From Paramecium octaurelia (lineage: Eukaryota > Ciliophora > Oligohymenophorea > Peniculida > Parameciidae): a stretch of DNA of 64,000 bases. A program made the translations under genes and the position numbers. Where the stretch lies: assembly GCA_905182995.1 (NCBI GenBank), contig CAJJDP010000001.1:206001-270000 (forward strand). The letters run 5' to 3'. Positions 1 through 11,884 of the stretch are shown piece by piece (within the stretch, counting starts at the first letter, position 1; every line of letters begins with the position of its first letter). The notes below the pieces were generated by a model. It saw nothing but the letters and a program-made list of their open reading frames with translations, ran no database searches and was not told the origin of the DNA.

Positions 1-801
1 CTCATTTGAATATATATTATAATTCTTGAATCTTGAATATTAAGATATTAGAGGTTGTGGTTTAACTTTTTTCTTATAGAAATTTAAATAAGTCTATTTA
101 AACAGTTTTGAATTGCTTCATTTCAAAAGTGAAGAATATAATTTTCATCTTTGTGATAAACAAAAATACACATTTAATTTATTTAGATTATAAGAGGCTA
201 TTTTTATTTTTCTAAAGCTTTATTAATCAGTTTTTATTAATCTAATGATTGAAAATTGAGGCATAGAATTTCTTTTAAATTTATGAGGACAAAGAGCACA
301 AAGATTTAGTCATAATTTATCAATTCTTTCCATAAAAATTATATTATGAGTATAAATAATTATCATTTTTAGGATTAAAATTAAGAATTTTAATACAATA
401 ATAGGTAAACCTTATCAGTTATTGAAAAATAAAAAATTAAATATATTAACTCAATCTATTGATTTTTAGTATTATAATCATCTGGAAATTCCATAATGTG
501 AACACTATAATAAGCAGAAGTTAGATGAGCTCTCTAAGATTCTAAGATTACATTTTAATATTGCATTTGAAAAGAGATTTTAACATATAGTTGAGTGTTA
601 TTTGTAACTTATTTTCTTAAAGAATCTCTTCTTGAATTTTAATCCAATTTTTGAGCTTTAAACAATTTTCGATTTTGTTTAGCAAATTTTGTATTTTTTC
701 TCTCTTTTCATTTTAAATACACAGCTTTTATTTGGGTTTTTAACCAAATTTATAGTTCTTTATTCATAGAAAAAGTGTATTTAGTTCATAAATTTAATTA
801 A
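1..801. other. Upstream region with a possible coding remnant
   Basis: There is no clear gene here. On the plus strand a frame free of TGA runs from about 249 to the start of the next gene, if a 23-nt GT...AG segment at 350-372 is treated as an intron. The stretch 404-640 has mixed composition that looks translated, for example IPQCEHYNKQKLDELSKILR. The part after 640 is Phe/Ile/Leu-rich and looks like AT-rich noncoding DNA. No start codon fits. It may be the end of a gene lying left of the window, or a decayed gene. Confidence 0.25.
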
Positions 802-1443
802 ATGGGCGATATTGTCCCAAATCAACTTTTTGTTGCAGGTTACAGTCGTAGCAAAGTATCTGGAGACAAAGATATAAAGGAAATCTTTAAAAAGTATGGA
901 ACAATTAAGGATGTGGCATATAAGGGATCTTACTCTTTTGTAGTATGAAGTTATTTGAAATTAAGACTTTTAGTAATGAACAAGAAGCGCAAGATGCGTT
1001 AAAGGCAACAAACGGGGAAACATATAACGGATAGAAATTGAAAGTAGATGTAGTAGATAACAGAAAGGGAAGAAAAACTGGACCAAATGAGGAGGATAAA
1101 TGTTTCAAATGCAGTAAAGGTGGTCATTGGTATATAAATTCGGTATATTCTTTAGGGCTCGTAATTGTCCTAATGGGAGATCACCAAGAAGGAGCAGAAG
1201 AAGATCTAATTCAAGATCCAAGTATTTAAAGCTATTTAAATTAGGAGGCGCCATAGAAGATCTGATTCTAGATCATACTCTTCAAATTCATCTTCGAGAT
1301 CTAGAAGAAGAAGATATCAAAACAGAAGAAAAAGACATAGTAGAAGTCCAAGAAGGGATACGAGATAAAAAAAGAGAAGCATAAGTCCTAGAAGATCACC
1401 ATCGGATTCAGGATCATCCAAACGACGGAATTCAATATCTTGA
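802..1443 (+). CDS. SR-type RNA-binding protein (RRM, CCHC zinc knuckle, RS tail)
   Basis: This gene encodes 189 residues in four exons, with introns at 943-965, 1130-1155 and 1222-1244. An RNA-recognition motif covers about residues 8-75 (QLFVAGYSR is the RNP2 strand). A CCHC zinc knuckle follows, CFKCSKGGHWARNC, whose codons are split by the second intron. The C-terminal third is arginine/serine-rich, with RSRRRS and RSPRR runs. This order matches splicing factors of the SRSF7/9G8 type, which bind pre-mRNA in the nucleus and recruit the spliceosome. The start is the first ATG of the frame and has a strongly AT-rich leader. It ends at TGA. The family is clear; the exact orthologue is not. 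Confidence 0.85.
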
Positions 1444-1534
1444 TGAAAAGTGGGAAAAGATTTTTATTACAAAGAATATAAACATTAATTGAATTTATAT
1501 TTATTCAATTCTTTCTCATAAAATAAAAAAAATT

Positions 1535-3129
1535 ATGAAAAAAAGAACTCTTTAGGAACTCTCTGAAGAATAAGAGGAAATTAATTCCTCTTATATAAAT
1601 GTTAATTCTCTTTAAAAATAGTTATACTTAGAAAATTAAAAGAGACTAGAGGAAATAAAATAAGAGAAGCAAGAGATAAAATAAAATGAAGGAGATGAAG
1701 TAAAATAAGTTGATGAAAAAATTAAGCTTTGCTTTCCAGTTGGTAAGTTTTGCTTAAATCAAATATCTTAATATCCTAAAGAAGAAAAATAATCGCATAT
1801 ATTATCATTCATAAATATTATACAAGAGAATGCTTACTCTGATGGTATGAAAATGATTAATAAAATATAGTATAAAAAGAAAAGCCTAAAATTACATTAG
1901 AAGCTGCTTTGATGACTTGCTATGGTTTTGAGGATCATTTACTTAAACCCTTAGTTTTATCGGGAGTCAAGTTATTTATTATTAATGATAATGATAATAA
2001 TGACAAAAAGCTAGAAATTATTGAAGAATTTAATGGTCATCGAAATTGGACTGTGATTAAACCTTCAAAATTAAGTTCTGTAACTTTTGGAGGGTCATTT
2101 CATCCAAAAATTTGGATATTGAAATTCCCAAAGTTTATTAGAATTGTTATAGGGAGTTAAAATTTACATGTCGGAGATTGGACTGTTTGGTCATAAGCAA
2201 TGTGGATATAAGATTTTCAAATAGGGAATAGTGAATTAGATGAAATTTCAAAAGAATTTAAGGTAGGTTTGAAAGAATTTTTAGATAATATTCTTCCAAA
2301 TTCTCATAAGTTTGAAGATCTTCTTAAGATAAAATATAATGATTACGACTTTCAAAACATCAATATTAGGTTGATTACATCAATTCCTGGAAGATTCACT
2401 GGTAATCAGATGAATAAATATGGGATGATGAGAATTTAATCTGTTATAAATTCAGAACTTAAAAGTAATGACTTTGAAATCCCTAAATAAGTTAGTATAG
2501 CATACTAAACTACAAGTATTGGACAGTTAGATGTTAATTATATTGATTTTGTTTAACAATGTTGTTCTGGATAGTAAGTTAAATAATCCTAAAAAATATA
2601 ATAAAATAATAAATCAATTGCTCAGATGCTATTTAATTAATAAGAAGAAGAGAAATCTACCTTAAAATTAATCTATCCAACTTCTGATTATATTTAAAAT
2701 TAAACTTCTGCTGGGCCAGAATATGCGAATCCTTTATTTCTTAGAAAGCAATAATATGAAAACCCAAAATTTCCAAAAAATATTTTCCATAGGTATTAAG
2801 GCTCTAATTATTATTATTGGCATGCTGGCAATATTCCACATCTAAAGGTGATGATAGTAACTGGAATAGATGAAAAAATAGATGATAAAACATCAATTTA
2901 TATTGGAAGTCATAATTTAAGTTAGGCTGCTTGGGGAAGATTAGAGAAGAATGCTACTCAACTTTTTATTTCAAATACTGAATTAGGAGTTTTATATCCT
3001 CCGAAAAAAGATTCAGCAAAATTAAAATAATCAATTGTTGAATAAATATCTTTTAAATTCCCTCCAGATAAATATGAGAAAACTGATTAACCTTGGATTA
3101 GCGAAGTTTACTATGAACAATAAATATGA
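1535..3129 (+). CDS. TDP1: Tyrosyl-DNA phosphodiesterase 1 (TDP1) family
   Basis: This gene encodes 522 residues with one 26-nt intron at 1845-1870. TDP1 removes topoisomerase I peptides and other 3' adducts from DNA ends in the nucleus. Two HxK catalytic motifs typical of the phospholipase-D fold are present. The first is HPK near residue 181, followed by GSQNLHVGDW; the second is HLK near residue 427, followed by GSHNLSQAAWG. The paired N-L and A-A-W-G signatures are characteristic of TDP1. The first about 95 residues are charged and Gln/Glu-rich, as is common for the disordered N-terminus of this family. Both His/Lys pairs are intact, so the enzyme is probably active. Confidence 0.88.
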
Positions 3130-3434
3130 AATCTTTTTCAGTTTAAATTAATCACTTATTAAAATTAGTCTTAATTATATATTATTAATTTCTTATGAAA
3201 AATGAATATCATGTATTTATAATAGTAAGTTCGAAGGTTTAAAGGAGATTGAGTAGAATGAGCACTATTATGATAATTTCTACTGTAATAGAAATAATTT
3301 TTAAAATACTAACTCACCAAGCATCCAAACAATCGCACATATTATTTTAAATCTTTTTCTATTGATGAAGACCTGGAATTAAGAATATTATCCCTCCTAT
3401 AATTTACATAAAGAAATAAAAAGCTATGAAATTG
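3130..3434 (+). other. Spacer with coding-like fragments beside the inverted repeat
   Basis: No intact gene is visible. Two short plus-strand segments look translated: one around 3230-3310 containing EHYYDNFYCNRNNFQ, and one around 3318-3428 containing YYFKSFSIDEDLELRILSLL and ending at a TGA a few bases before the inverted repeat begins. They are in different frames, and no intron that I could find joins them. This may be the remains of a gene broken when the repeat arm was placed here. Confidence 0.25.
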
Positions 3435-3642
3435 AAATTTGATTGTTAAAGTAAATAAAGTAGTAAATAGAATAGTTAAAATATGATTAAATATATAAAT
3501 ATAGAATAATAAAGTTGTAATAATTTATGAATGGTATAATAATGTAAATATAGTAGTAATGAATAATGTTACATTATAAGAAATTAGAAAGTAATAGTAT
3601 AATATCTATATATATATATATATAATTATAATATTTAATTTG

Positions 3643-4292
3643 ATGTTGGATTCTGTTTTAACAAGACATTTCAAATTTAATGATCATAAATATGATTCAA
3701 GAAAACAAACAATGTATATTACAAAAAGAAGGAATTCTCATAATAATAGTTTTGATTTATAATCTAGTAGAGATTAATCATATGGATATTTCAATTAATA
3801 ATTAAACTACGTACATTATTTAGTATGCTAAGTGTGCAGTAGATTATTATGATGTTCCAATGCCTAAATATACTCATCAAAAGGGATTTTCAAGTCCTGT
3901 TAAGAAACTTAAGTAATCTCAAAAAAGAAGTAATTCATATCATTTCCATTCATAACCAAAACAAAATTGTTAAATACTTAAATTTGAAGGTTATATCTCA
4001 AGAGAATCACCATTTAGAAATTGGATAGGAACTATGAATAAATCATAAGCATCAAAAATATCACAAATTTAACGAATTCATGTAATTAATATATATATAT
4101 ATATTTATATTATAGAATTAAGTAAGAATTATAGAAAAGAATTAAAAAAGTGAATCATATCAACTTTAAGAATATTTAAATGCTGTCAATCATAGAATCT
4201 AATGGAATTCACTTCCTAAAGTATTCAATTATCAAAGATGTTAAACTCCAGACATTTTAAAAGATGCAAGAGATAGAATTAAAAAGTTTTGA
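3643..4292 (+). CDS. Conserved unknown protein, left copy
   Basis: This gene encodes 197 residues in three exons, with introns at 3811-3832 and 4082-4115 (the second a TA-repeat intron of 34 nt). The product is basic and Ser/Gln/Asn-rich, with no membrane segment or signal peptide. Short recognisable stretches are DVPMPKYTHQKGFSSPVKK and RESPFRNWIGTMNK. I do not recognise a family. An inverted copy lies at 12107-12756 with the same exon structure and length. The differences I checked are synonymous, such as TAA versus CAA for glutamine, so both copies look constrained. Confidence 0.75.
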
Positions 4293-4512
4293 AATTAAAT
4301 CACCTAGATCATTGATTGTTTATACATTTTATTTTATTATATATATACATTTATTATATTTTACTAAATAATTAAATTATTTATCTATATCAAACCTAAT
4401 AGAAATTACTTTATTATTCTATTCATAAATTCATATTAAAAACAATTATTTTAGTTATTAATTATCACTTTCATTTTCAATTATGTCTATTAATTTCAAA
4501 AAAAAGCCCTAA

Positions 4513-5095
4513 ATGAATCCTTAAGTAATATATGTAGATTAATAAATTGTAGAGAGCTAGTGATTTTGAAAACCTTTTTTCGAAAGTATAATAAGATATC
4601 GATTAAAATGATGTTCTCTATAATATATCTCCATTAATGGAAAAGGATTAAGTAAATTACTAATTCTGGAGATTTGAGTTTAGAGGCCAAGGAAACTTTG
4701 AAGGAAAATGCATTAGTGGTCTTAACTTTTATTGATATTAATAGGTGTTTTAAAGTTGTAATCAGATCATCCTGTATCTGCTCCAATATTTTACTTTGAT
4801 CCAATAAGAGTAGGATAAATTGATGAAGTTATATAGCACTTAAATATTTATGGAGGTAAAATAGTTAAAATCGTATAAAGATCACACTTTATGCATTCCA
4901 TTATTCACTTATTGGAAGAAAACTACATCTGAATATGAAATATTGTAAGCCATTGAGCACATTTTTCATAATCCTAATTGGTAGGAAGGTGATGCTCCTG
5001 CTAATCCAGGTTTTGCGTCGGAGGATCAAAAGAAAAGAGAATAGATTTAAAGGAGTTAGGCAAAATATATACCAGGTTTTTAAAAGTCATAATGA
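4513..5095 (+). CDS. Ubiquitin-conjugating (E2)-like protein, 5'-truncated copy
   Basis: This copy encodes 167 residues with introns at 4525-4552, 4719-4744 and 4856-4880. The UBC fold is suggested by FWRFEFRGQGNFEGK, then SAPIFYFDPIRVG, then GDHTLCIPLFTYW, where the Cys sits at the place of the E2 active-site cysteine, and a C-terminal helix IEHIFHNPNW. The canonical HPN motif is not obvious, so it may be a divergent E2, a UEV or an FTS/AKTIP-like protein. The right-arm copy (11106-11884) has 57 extra N-terminal residues encoded upstream. Here translation can only start at the internal ATG that both copies share. Whether this shortened copy is functional is uncertain. Confidence 0.65.
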
Positions 5096-5401
5096 GTAAT
5101 ATAAGAAAGAATTTTTATTAATTCTTATTATTTAAAAATAAGGTTAATGATCATTAATATATAATTGTAATTACATTTAAATTTATAATTAGTATTTTTT
5201 CTTAATTTTTTTGTGCTTTTGAAAAATATTCTATTTCAAATCATATAATTGCTCATCCTAATTTAAAAATCAATTTGGATGTCCAATTTGATAGCGATAT
5301 TTCCACATCTATTTAGAAGCTAATACACCCATTTTTTAATAGGTTGTTATATACATTGAAATTTTAATCCCAATTAAAAAAATGTTAAACAAAAAAAAAA
5401 C
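5096..5401. terminator. Noncoding spacer with Pol III terminator for tRNA-Tyr
   Basis: Nothing coding is visible. A run of at least nine A residues at about 5391-5400 lies just downstream of the minus-strand tRNA. On the tRNA strand this is a T-run, the usual RNA polymerase III termination signal. Confidence 0.6.
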
Positions 5402-5487
5402 TCCGAAAAGGCGGATTTGAACCACCGACCTGGGGATAACTGGATTAACACTACAGTCCCTCGCTCTACCAACTGAGCTATTTTCGG
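5402..5487 (-). tRNA. tRNA-Tyr (GUA) with a short intron
   Basis: On the minus strand the 7-bp acceptor stem CCGAAAA/TTTTCGG carries discriminator A. The D-arm is GCTCAGTTGGTAGAGC. The T-arm is a five-base stem (GGTGG/CCGCC) around the loop TTCAAAT. The anticodon loop reads CTGTAG and is followed by about 13 extra nucleotides before the 3' half of the stem, which places an intron one base after the GUA anticodon. Introns at this position are typical of eukaryotic tRNA-Tyr. The total length is 86 nt. Confidence 0.93.
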
Positions 5488-5711
5488 ATGTTAGAAAATA
5501 GGAAGTTACTCCTCATATAAATACCTAGACAAAATGTTGAGAACAAAGACACCCCAATATACTTGAATTAAATAATGTTAAGATAAATTTTACATCTTTA
5601 TCTTTTATTTAAAATTATTGAATTAATAAAGAATTAACCTGGTTTTTAACCTTTACTAAATTATTATAATTTAAGATTTTTATTATTTGAAGCATGTTTC
5701 ATATATTGTTA

Positions 5712-7488
5712 TCAATATCTTTTATAGATTTGAAGTATTCTTTTTTCTAATTCTCCATCATCTTTCATCAATTATTCAAATTTCTCTTTTTCATATTTCC
5801 AAACTTCTTTTTAATTTTACCTGTCTCTGATTTTCTCTTGTTTAAGTTCCTTCTCCAGTTTAGATAATATCTAAAGAATAAAAATTCAAATACTGATTTT
5901 TGAGATATACCTTCATATAATCGATCGTTTCGTTGTTTTTATATTTTTTGTTTTAAAAATACTATTTAATCATCATAGGAACTTTCAACTGAATCTAAAA
6001 TATTCCTTGTTAGAATATTTTATTGTCTTCTAGCTTACCTGTGGTCATATTTTTCATCGATTATTTGTCTTTTCTCTAACTCAAAAACTATGCGGTGACT
6101 AACAACAAAATAGAAAATACATTTTTTTTAGATAATTCAATTTTTCATCCCTTAGTTTATGTTACATATACAAATGAACATTTTCAAATTAATTTTTTAA
6201 TAAATCATTCTATTTTGTTTTAGTACTTACTCTTGAGTTATTTTCTTATTTTTATACATTTTGAATTTATTTAATTTATTGAAAATTTTACAACTAATCT
6301 TTTAAGAAATTCCTATATTAATTTTTTTGTTCGTTGATATTTTCCACATCATCAATAGAAGGTTTTGGTTTTAAGTTTTTCAAAGATTCTTTAATATTTT
6401 TAATTTAACTATCTATTTAATCATCGGATGCAGGAAAATTTTGATGATTTTCTTCATGTAATATTTTTTCTTATAAAATTTTTAAGATATCTTCTTTTTA
6501 TTTTTCTAGAACATATTTAATTTTAATTGGATCATTTTCATCTAATTGCTGGATGACTCTTTCATCATATTAATTTAAAAATTCGTAATCTACTTCATCT
6601 TTATTAGAAGTTTCAAAATCCAAAGAATATTATGAATCTTATGAAGACTTTGTATTTTCTGAGTATTTTTCTTTATCTTTTGTAAATGCCTATTATTTTT
6701 TTGGTTAAGACCTTGATTCGTATGCCATTTTTTTTTGAATCCTTGGGTCTTAATCTGTTGGCTTTTTTAATGAATTAGATCTAATAGGTCTTTTTTATCT
6801 TTATTGATTACTTCCTTATTGGTTTTTCATTTAAGATGACTTTCTATCATCTCTTTTTTTATATTATTGCTCACAAGATTGATTATTTCGTTATTTTGAA
6901 TTTTTATTAATTTAAAATTAATTCGATTATATGCTCGATTTTTAGAAGTGATCATTTTCTTCTTCTAGATACGTTTATTTTTCATCTTGAGAATTATAGA
7001 AATACTCTAAACATCTAAGTTAATTTATTTGAATTTTACTAAGGAGGTGTAGAATTTAAATCATTTACTAAATAATCTTGTTAACTGCTGATACCGGAAT
7101 TTAATGCTCGATCCTTATAAAGTTTTGATAACTCATGCAATATTTATAAAAAATTTGATAAATGCTATAAGTCTCCTTTAACTATTTAAGAACCGCGTAT
7201 ATGTGCTAAATTACAATTCAAAACTTAATTCGACTAGGAGTATTATGTATATTAATACTAAAAACTCGATAAGCGCTTATATTTTTTCTCCTGATGAAAT
7301 TGTTTCATTTTTAATCTACTCTATTTCAACTTCTAAGGATGGAAAGAGAATTTAAAAAATTTAGCAATAATTTTCCTCATTTATAAGCTATTATCTAATA
7401 GTATGAACCTATTTATAATTTACATATTAATTTCATTTTGAGGTTCCAAATTCAAGTTGTAAGCAATTTCTTTGTATATGTCAGTCAT
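5712..7488 (-). CDS. CEP95-like centrosomal/basal-body protein
   Basis: This gene encodes 568 residues; introns are at 5871-5893, 6099-6120 and 7015-7039. Residues about 1-125 resemble the calponin-homology-like N-terminus of CEP95: MTDIYKEIAYNLNL opens the protein, and the signature HIRGSQIVKGDLQHL is followed by a leucine-rich helix, LSNFLQILHELSKLY. The middle is disordered and rich in Gln, Lys and Ser. The last third is coiled coil (for example KYVLEKQKEDILKILQEK). CEP95 homologues associate with centrosomes or basal bodies, which fits a ciliate. The assignment rests on the short N-terminal match; the coiled coil alone would not be diagnostic. Confidence 0.6.
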
Positions 7489-7789
7489 TTATGAAACCTT
7501 ATGCTTCATTTATTGTTACTTTTTGAATATCAACTAGATTTTAAAATAATTATTAATAAGAATAAAGAGCTAGATGTAATAATATTAATGTATCTTTTCA
7601 AACTTCAATTAAAGATCACAATGAATTGGAACTACTAAGGTTAATTGCTTACTAATTCTTAAAAGCCTTTCATTTATCTATAATTTTGAAGGAAAATAAA
7701 GAAATTGGAAGAGCAAAAAATCTCAAATAAAAAACAGAGATTGTTAAAAAATTGTAATATTGAGATTATAAACCTGACAAAATATTATT

Positions 7790-8224
7790 TCAAATAAATA
7801 ACTAATCAATTAGGTCTTTCATTTCAATAATCTATGTTTTCAATTAAGAGCCTTCACTTTATACAATAGAGGCTGCAACAACTGGCCTACTGATACCGCA
7901 AGCTCTACCCAAACTTGCTTAGGTTGACACAAAACAATATGAAACATTCTATTTTAGAATCCTTATTTACTTTCTCCTCGCATTTAATTGGTATGTTTGC
8001 TACTATTTCTATAGGATCACAATCAGCTGCCAAAATCACTAACTCGCAAATGCCTTTATCAAGACTAATTTAAATGCTTGATCTTACTTTTTTAAGACTT
8101 CATTAGCTCCTTTTTTTAATTGCTTATAATTTAAAGCCTAACGAAGAAGGTCTAATATTTTGGTCTATAGTTTTGCATCTGCTATTGGAGAAGGTTTAAT
8201 TCTTGGGGCTTCTACTTTCTACAT
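7790..8224 (-). CDS. SNU13: U4/U6.U5 snRNP 15.5K protein SNU13
   Basis: This is an L7Ae-family RNA-binding protein with introns at 7949-7970 and 8065-8087. It binds the kink-turn of U4 snRNA and box C/D snoRNAs and is part of the tri-snRNP and snoRNPs. The sequence shows the family core: LNYKQLKKGANEV, then LVILAADCDPIEI, then SLGRACGISRPVVAASI, ending near residue 127. The length matches the usual 125-130 residues. It lies 25 bp downstream of the 3' end of the leucine-rich-repeat/ankyrin gene on the same strand. The identification is secure. Confidence 0.95.
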
Positions 8225-8249
8225 ATAAATAATTTAGTATTAAAATAAT

Positions 8250-10542
8250 TCATAATTAAAATAATTCAAATTAGTGAATTTCAGAAAGTTTAGAATGTTC
8301 ACTAAATTTAGAAGTAAACCTTAGTAAATATTCTAATGTCCATTAATCAAATCTTTATTTTAAGTAGTTAATAGAGGATGGCATTAAAATTATCTAACAT
8401 GTGGAAGCACCCTGATCAATACTTTCTAAATCCTTAAAAAATAGTGATTCTTATTATATAGAGCTTTGTTGGTCAGATATTATTTCACATTTTTAGAAAT
8501 AATCTTAAACAATTTGCATAAGTATTTCTTATATCGAATAATCTCTCATCTAATTGACTGTATTAATCTAGAAATTCAATTTGAGTAAAATAATCAAAAT
8601 TTCCTCCTTTTTTGATAAATTATCATTTAATATATATTCACTTTTAATTGATTATGATTATATAAATACTTGTAATAAGCTGCTGCCATCTATCTAATTT
8701 TTGAATTACCTCTATGGCTTTCTTTTTCGGTTACAACACTATTTGATTCTATGAATAACTTAGGAGCATTCATTTCATTGTTGCAGTCATATCGACTCCA
8801 ATTAACAGGCAGTAACCCTTTTGTTTCTTCGTGTGAATCAATCGAACTGTCTGAATATTCGATATGATCATTATCTCCTTCCTTTAATAAAGGAGCATCT
8901 TATGTTTTAAAATAATAATTCGGCGATTTGCTCATTGTAAAGTAATTAGGTTAATTAATTTTCATAAATGAAGCATTCAATTATTTAGTTAAATTGAAGC
9001 AACAAGTATATAATTTTTCAGGTTTATATATTTATTTTCTATATTAATATAACTTATTTCTGGATTTTTGAAAATATTCAGACAAAATGTCCTTATTATT
9101 TTTCAGTATAAGTTTCCATAAACAACCGTAAGATTTAGGTTTGCAACTAATGTAAAATTAACTATGTTGCAACAACAAAAAACACATTTAGATTTGATTT
9201 TATTGCATGCAAATATCAAAAACGCTTAAATTATCTATTCCTGTAACTTAAGTTATTTCAAAAGGGTGTGAACATCTATCATAAATATCAAGTTATCCCT
9301 TATACTATAGTGCAAATTAAACTGCAGAGATAAATCCACGTTTAACTCCAATATGAAATGGACTAAATCCTTAAGCGTTTAGCATCAGAGGACAAGCACT
9401 AATAATCGTGTTAAGACTTTACCCATAATATAAAAGAAGAGCAGCATATTTCTCTGGGAATTAAAAGCTAGGCCACTTGTTCATCAAGTAATGTAAACCT
9501 GTATTCCCATCTTTATCCATTTCATTTGGATCAGTTCCATGTTATAAAAAGCCTTACATCAAGTTTATCTGTTATTTAATCAAAGATATTATAACTAGAT
9601 TTTGCTAGAATAATTGTTATTATTACTTAATTTAGATTAACATTCAAAGATAATAAACATTTAACACTCTAAAATTTATCTGAAAACAATGCTACTTATA
9701 TGGGACTCTACTTCTGATAATTTTATGAATTTTTATCAACAACATTGCTACAACCCAAAATAACCCCTAAATGCTATTTTAAGGCTGCTTGATGTATAAT
9801 AGTATTTCCATTCTCATCAGTAGTTTAATAATTAAAATAGTCCCCCAGGAAATGTTTTATCATATTTTAGAATGTTGCTTGATGTTCTTTCTATAACCAA
9901 TTCTAAAATTATTCCAGCTATTGCCCATTGATTCTCTCATGCCAACCCAAATAAATAACCCAATCAATACTGAACTCTTTTAATTATGAGTAGTATTTTA
10001 ATTCATAAATTGGATTTCCTGTAAGCAACAAAATTTAAATTGAATGTTTCAGTAGCTAAGGAAATAGGTGTATCTAATTATATTCAATATTCAATTAAAT
10101 TAATTCGTCTGGCATTTATGGCAAAATACTGAGATAATTATTTGAAATATCTAAATTCTATAATTGGGGATGAAATTTATTAAACTAAAAATCACATTAG
10201 AAACATTACATTAAAAGGTAAAATTTTAAGATAATTATTTGATATATCTAATATTCTTAAATTTTATAATATCTTAAATTCATCACCATATTATCGAATG
10301 CAATTATGAGACAAATCTAGTTTAATGATCCATATATTATTCAACTTTTCTTTATTAATCTCACTTAAACCCTAGTTACTTAAATCAAGTTATTCAATCC
10401 GTTTGCAAAATACAATCTGCTTTTTATTTAATTAAGGAGAGCTTAATATCACCTCTAAATCTTTATTTTTTTAATTCAAGTGCTATTTTTTTAATGGGTT
10501 TTCATTAAAAATTGCTAGCTTAGTGCAATTCATTTCACTCAT
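8250..10542 (-). CDS. Leucine-rich-repeat and ankyrin-repeat protein
   Basis: This gene encodes 738 residues, with introns at 8641-8669, 9605-9626 and 10185-10209. Residues about 50-190 are leucine-rich repeats (IEQLDLSNQGL, IIKLDLSHNCI, LRILDISNNYLKILP). The capping segment that follows includes YYSQLKEFSIDWVIYLGW. Residues about 240-450 contain ankyrin-type repeats (TTDENGNTIIHQAAL, DKDGNTGLHYLMN, AQGFSPFHIGVKRG). The C-terminal third is acidic, then helical, without known domains. The order suggests a scaffold or adaptor. No enzyme motif is visible. The single frame through all four exons ties the last third, which alone could look like a separate gene starting at 8935, to the repeats. Confidence 0.8.
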
Positions 10543-10858
10543 AAATATTATATTTTATATTATTTATTAAAATTTCATCTTTCTAAACCATAATCTATAA
10601 TCAATTGACAATTTAATTAGAAACTGCAAATTAAAATAACTAGATGATTATTTAAATATAAGTGGTTCTTAAAGAAGGCAACTAAAATAAAGTGACAAAT
10701 AAGGCAATAAAATAAATATATATATTAATCTAATTGTTAAATAAATAGTTTATCACAAAGGTATGCCCCATTAACACTTTCAAAATAATTGAATATTAAG
10801 TGTATAAAATAATATATAATATAAAACCTAAATACAATTAGTTAAATAATTTGTTAGC

Positions 10859-11090
10859 ATGTTCATAGAAACTAATGTATAAGACTTCAAACAAGAATTA
10901 CTATTATTATAATATATAAATACAGCTTTTGGCAATATAAATACTCTTGATATAATGATTTATGATTATCAAACATCATAATTTTTAGGAAGAAATGTAT
11001 AAAAAGTTTACCCAAATAAATGTAATCTGAAACTTCCGATTAAACAGATTAGCTTCTTAAAGTGTGAAGAATATAATAATTATTAATAAT
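10859..11090 (+). pseudogene. Gene fragment cut off at the inverted-repeat boundary
   Basis: From an ATG at 10859 a plus-strand frame encodes about 75 residues of ordinary composition, including FIETNVQDFKQELL and NVQKVYPNKCNLKLPIKQI. At about 11088, where the right repeat arm begins, the frame runs on antisense to the E2-like gene and no longer looks translated. The simplest reading is the 5' part of a gene whose remainder was displaced when the duplicated segment was inserted. No intron was needed. Function is unknown. Confidence 0.4.
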
Positions 11091-11105
11091 TCTTTCTTAT
11101 ATTAC

Positions 11106-11884
11106 TCATTATGCCTTTTAAAAACCTGGTAAATATTTTGCCTAATTCCTTTAAATCTAATCTCTTTAATCCTGAGTCTCCGACGACAAGCCTGGATTAG
11201 CAGGAGCATCACCTTCCTACCAATTAGGATTATGAAAAATGTGCTCAATGGCTTACAATATTTCATATTCAGATGTAGTTTATTTCCAATAAGTGAATAA
11301 TGGAATGCATAAAGTGTGATCTTTATACGATTTTAACTATTTTACCTCCATAAATATTTAAGTGCTATATAACTTCATCAATTTATCCTACTCTTATTGG
11401 ATCAAAGTAAAATATTGGAGCAGATACAGGATGATCTGATTACAACTTTAAAACACCTATTAATATCAATAAAAGTTAAGACCACTAATGCATTTTCCTT
11501 CAAAGTTTCCTTGGCCTCTAAACTCAAATCTCCAGAATTAGTAATTTACTTATTAATTTTCCATTAATGGAGATAAATTATAGAGAACATCATTTTATTC
11601 GATATCTTATTATACTTTCGAAAAAAGGTTTTCAAAATCACTAGCTCTCTACAATTTATTAATCTACATATATTACTTAAGGATTCATTTAGGGCTATAG
11701 TTTGATTTTTATATTGTTATTTGAGCTCTGCCTTTCATCTAATAAATAGGTAAAAAATATTACTTGAGCCTTAAGAAGAATATAAATTGTTTTAAGGCAA
11801 TTCCTAAATATTTTTACTTTGAGGCTATTGGCTGGCTGATATTATTTTAATTTTTGGATTAAGCTTGAGCTAATTAGGGTCCAT
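11106..11884 (-). CDS. Ubiquitin-conjugating (E2)-like protein, full-length copy
   Basis: This copy encodes 224 residues; introns are at 11321-11345, 11457-11482, 11649-11676 and 11739-11763. The first about 57 residues are Gln/Asn/Ser-rich and disordered (MDPNQLKLNPKIKIISASQQ). They are followed by the same UBC-like domain as the left copy, with the putative active-site Cys in GDHTLCIP. Four introns and a length divisible by three support an intact gene. Divergence from canonical E2s (no clear HPN) leaves the enzymatic activity open. Confidence 0.7.

Larger units (their letters stand above)
3435..5115 (+). repeat. Left arm of a two-gene inverted repeat
   Basis: This segment is repeated in reverse orientation at about 11088-12964, with high nucleotide identity through introns, coding regions and the (TA)n tract. 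It carries an unknown gene and a ubiquitin-conjugating-like gene. The outer limit is near 3435 and the inner limit near 5115, where similarity stops abruptly. The left arm is about 200 nt shorter, because the 5' part of the second gene is missing and a shorter unrelated stretch (about 4460-4500) takes its place. Confidence 0.9.

Noticed and set aside
3600..3630. TA-repeat tracts at 3604-3625, 4087-4105, 12298-12312 and 12776-12792 as functional sites
   Set aside because: They are simple AT microsatellites, two of them inside introns, mirrored only because the arms are duplicated.
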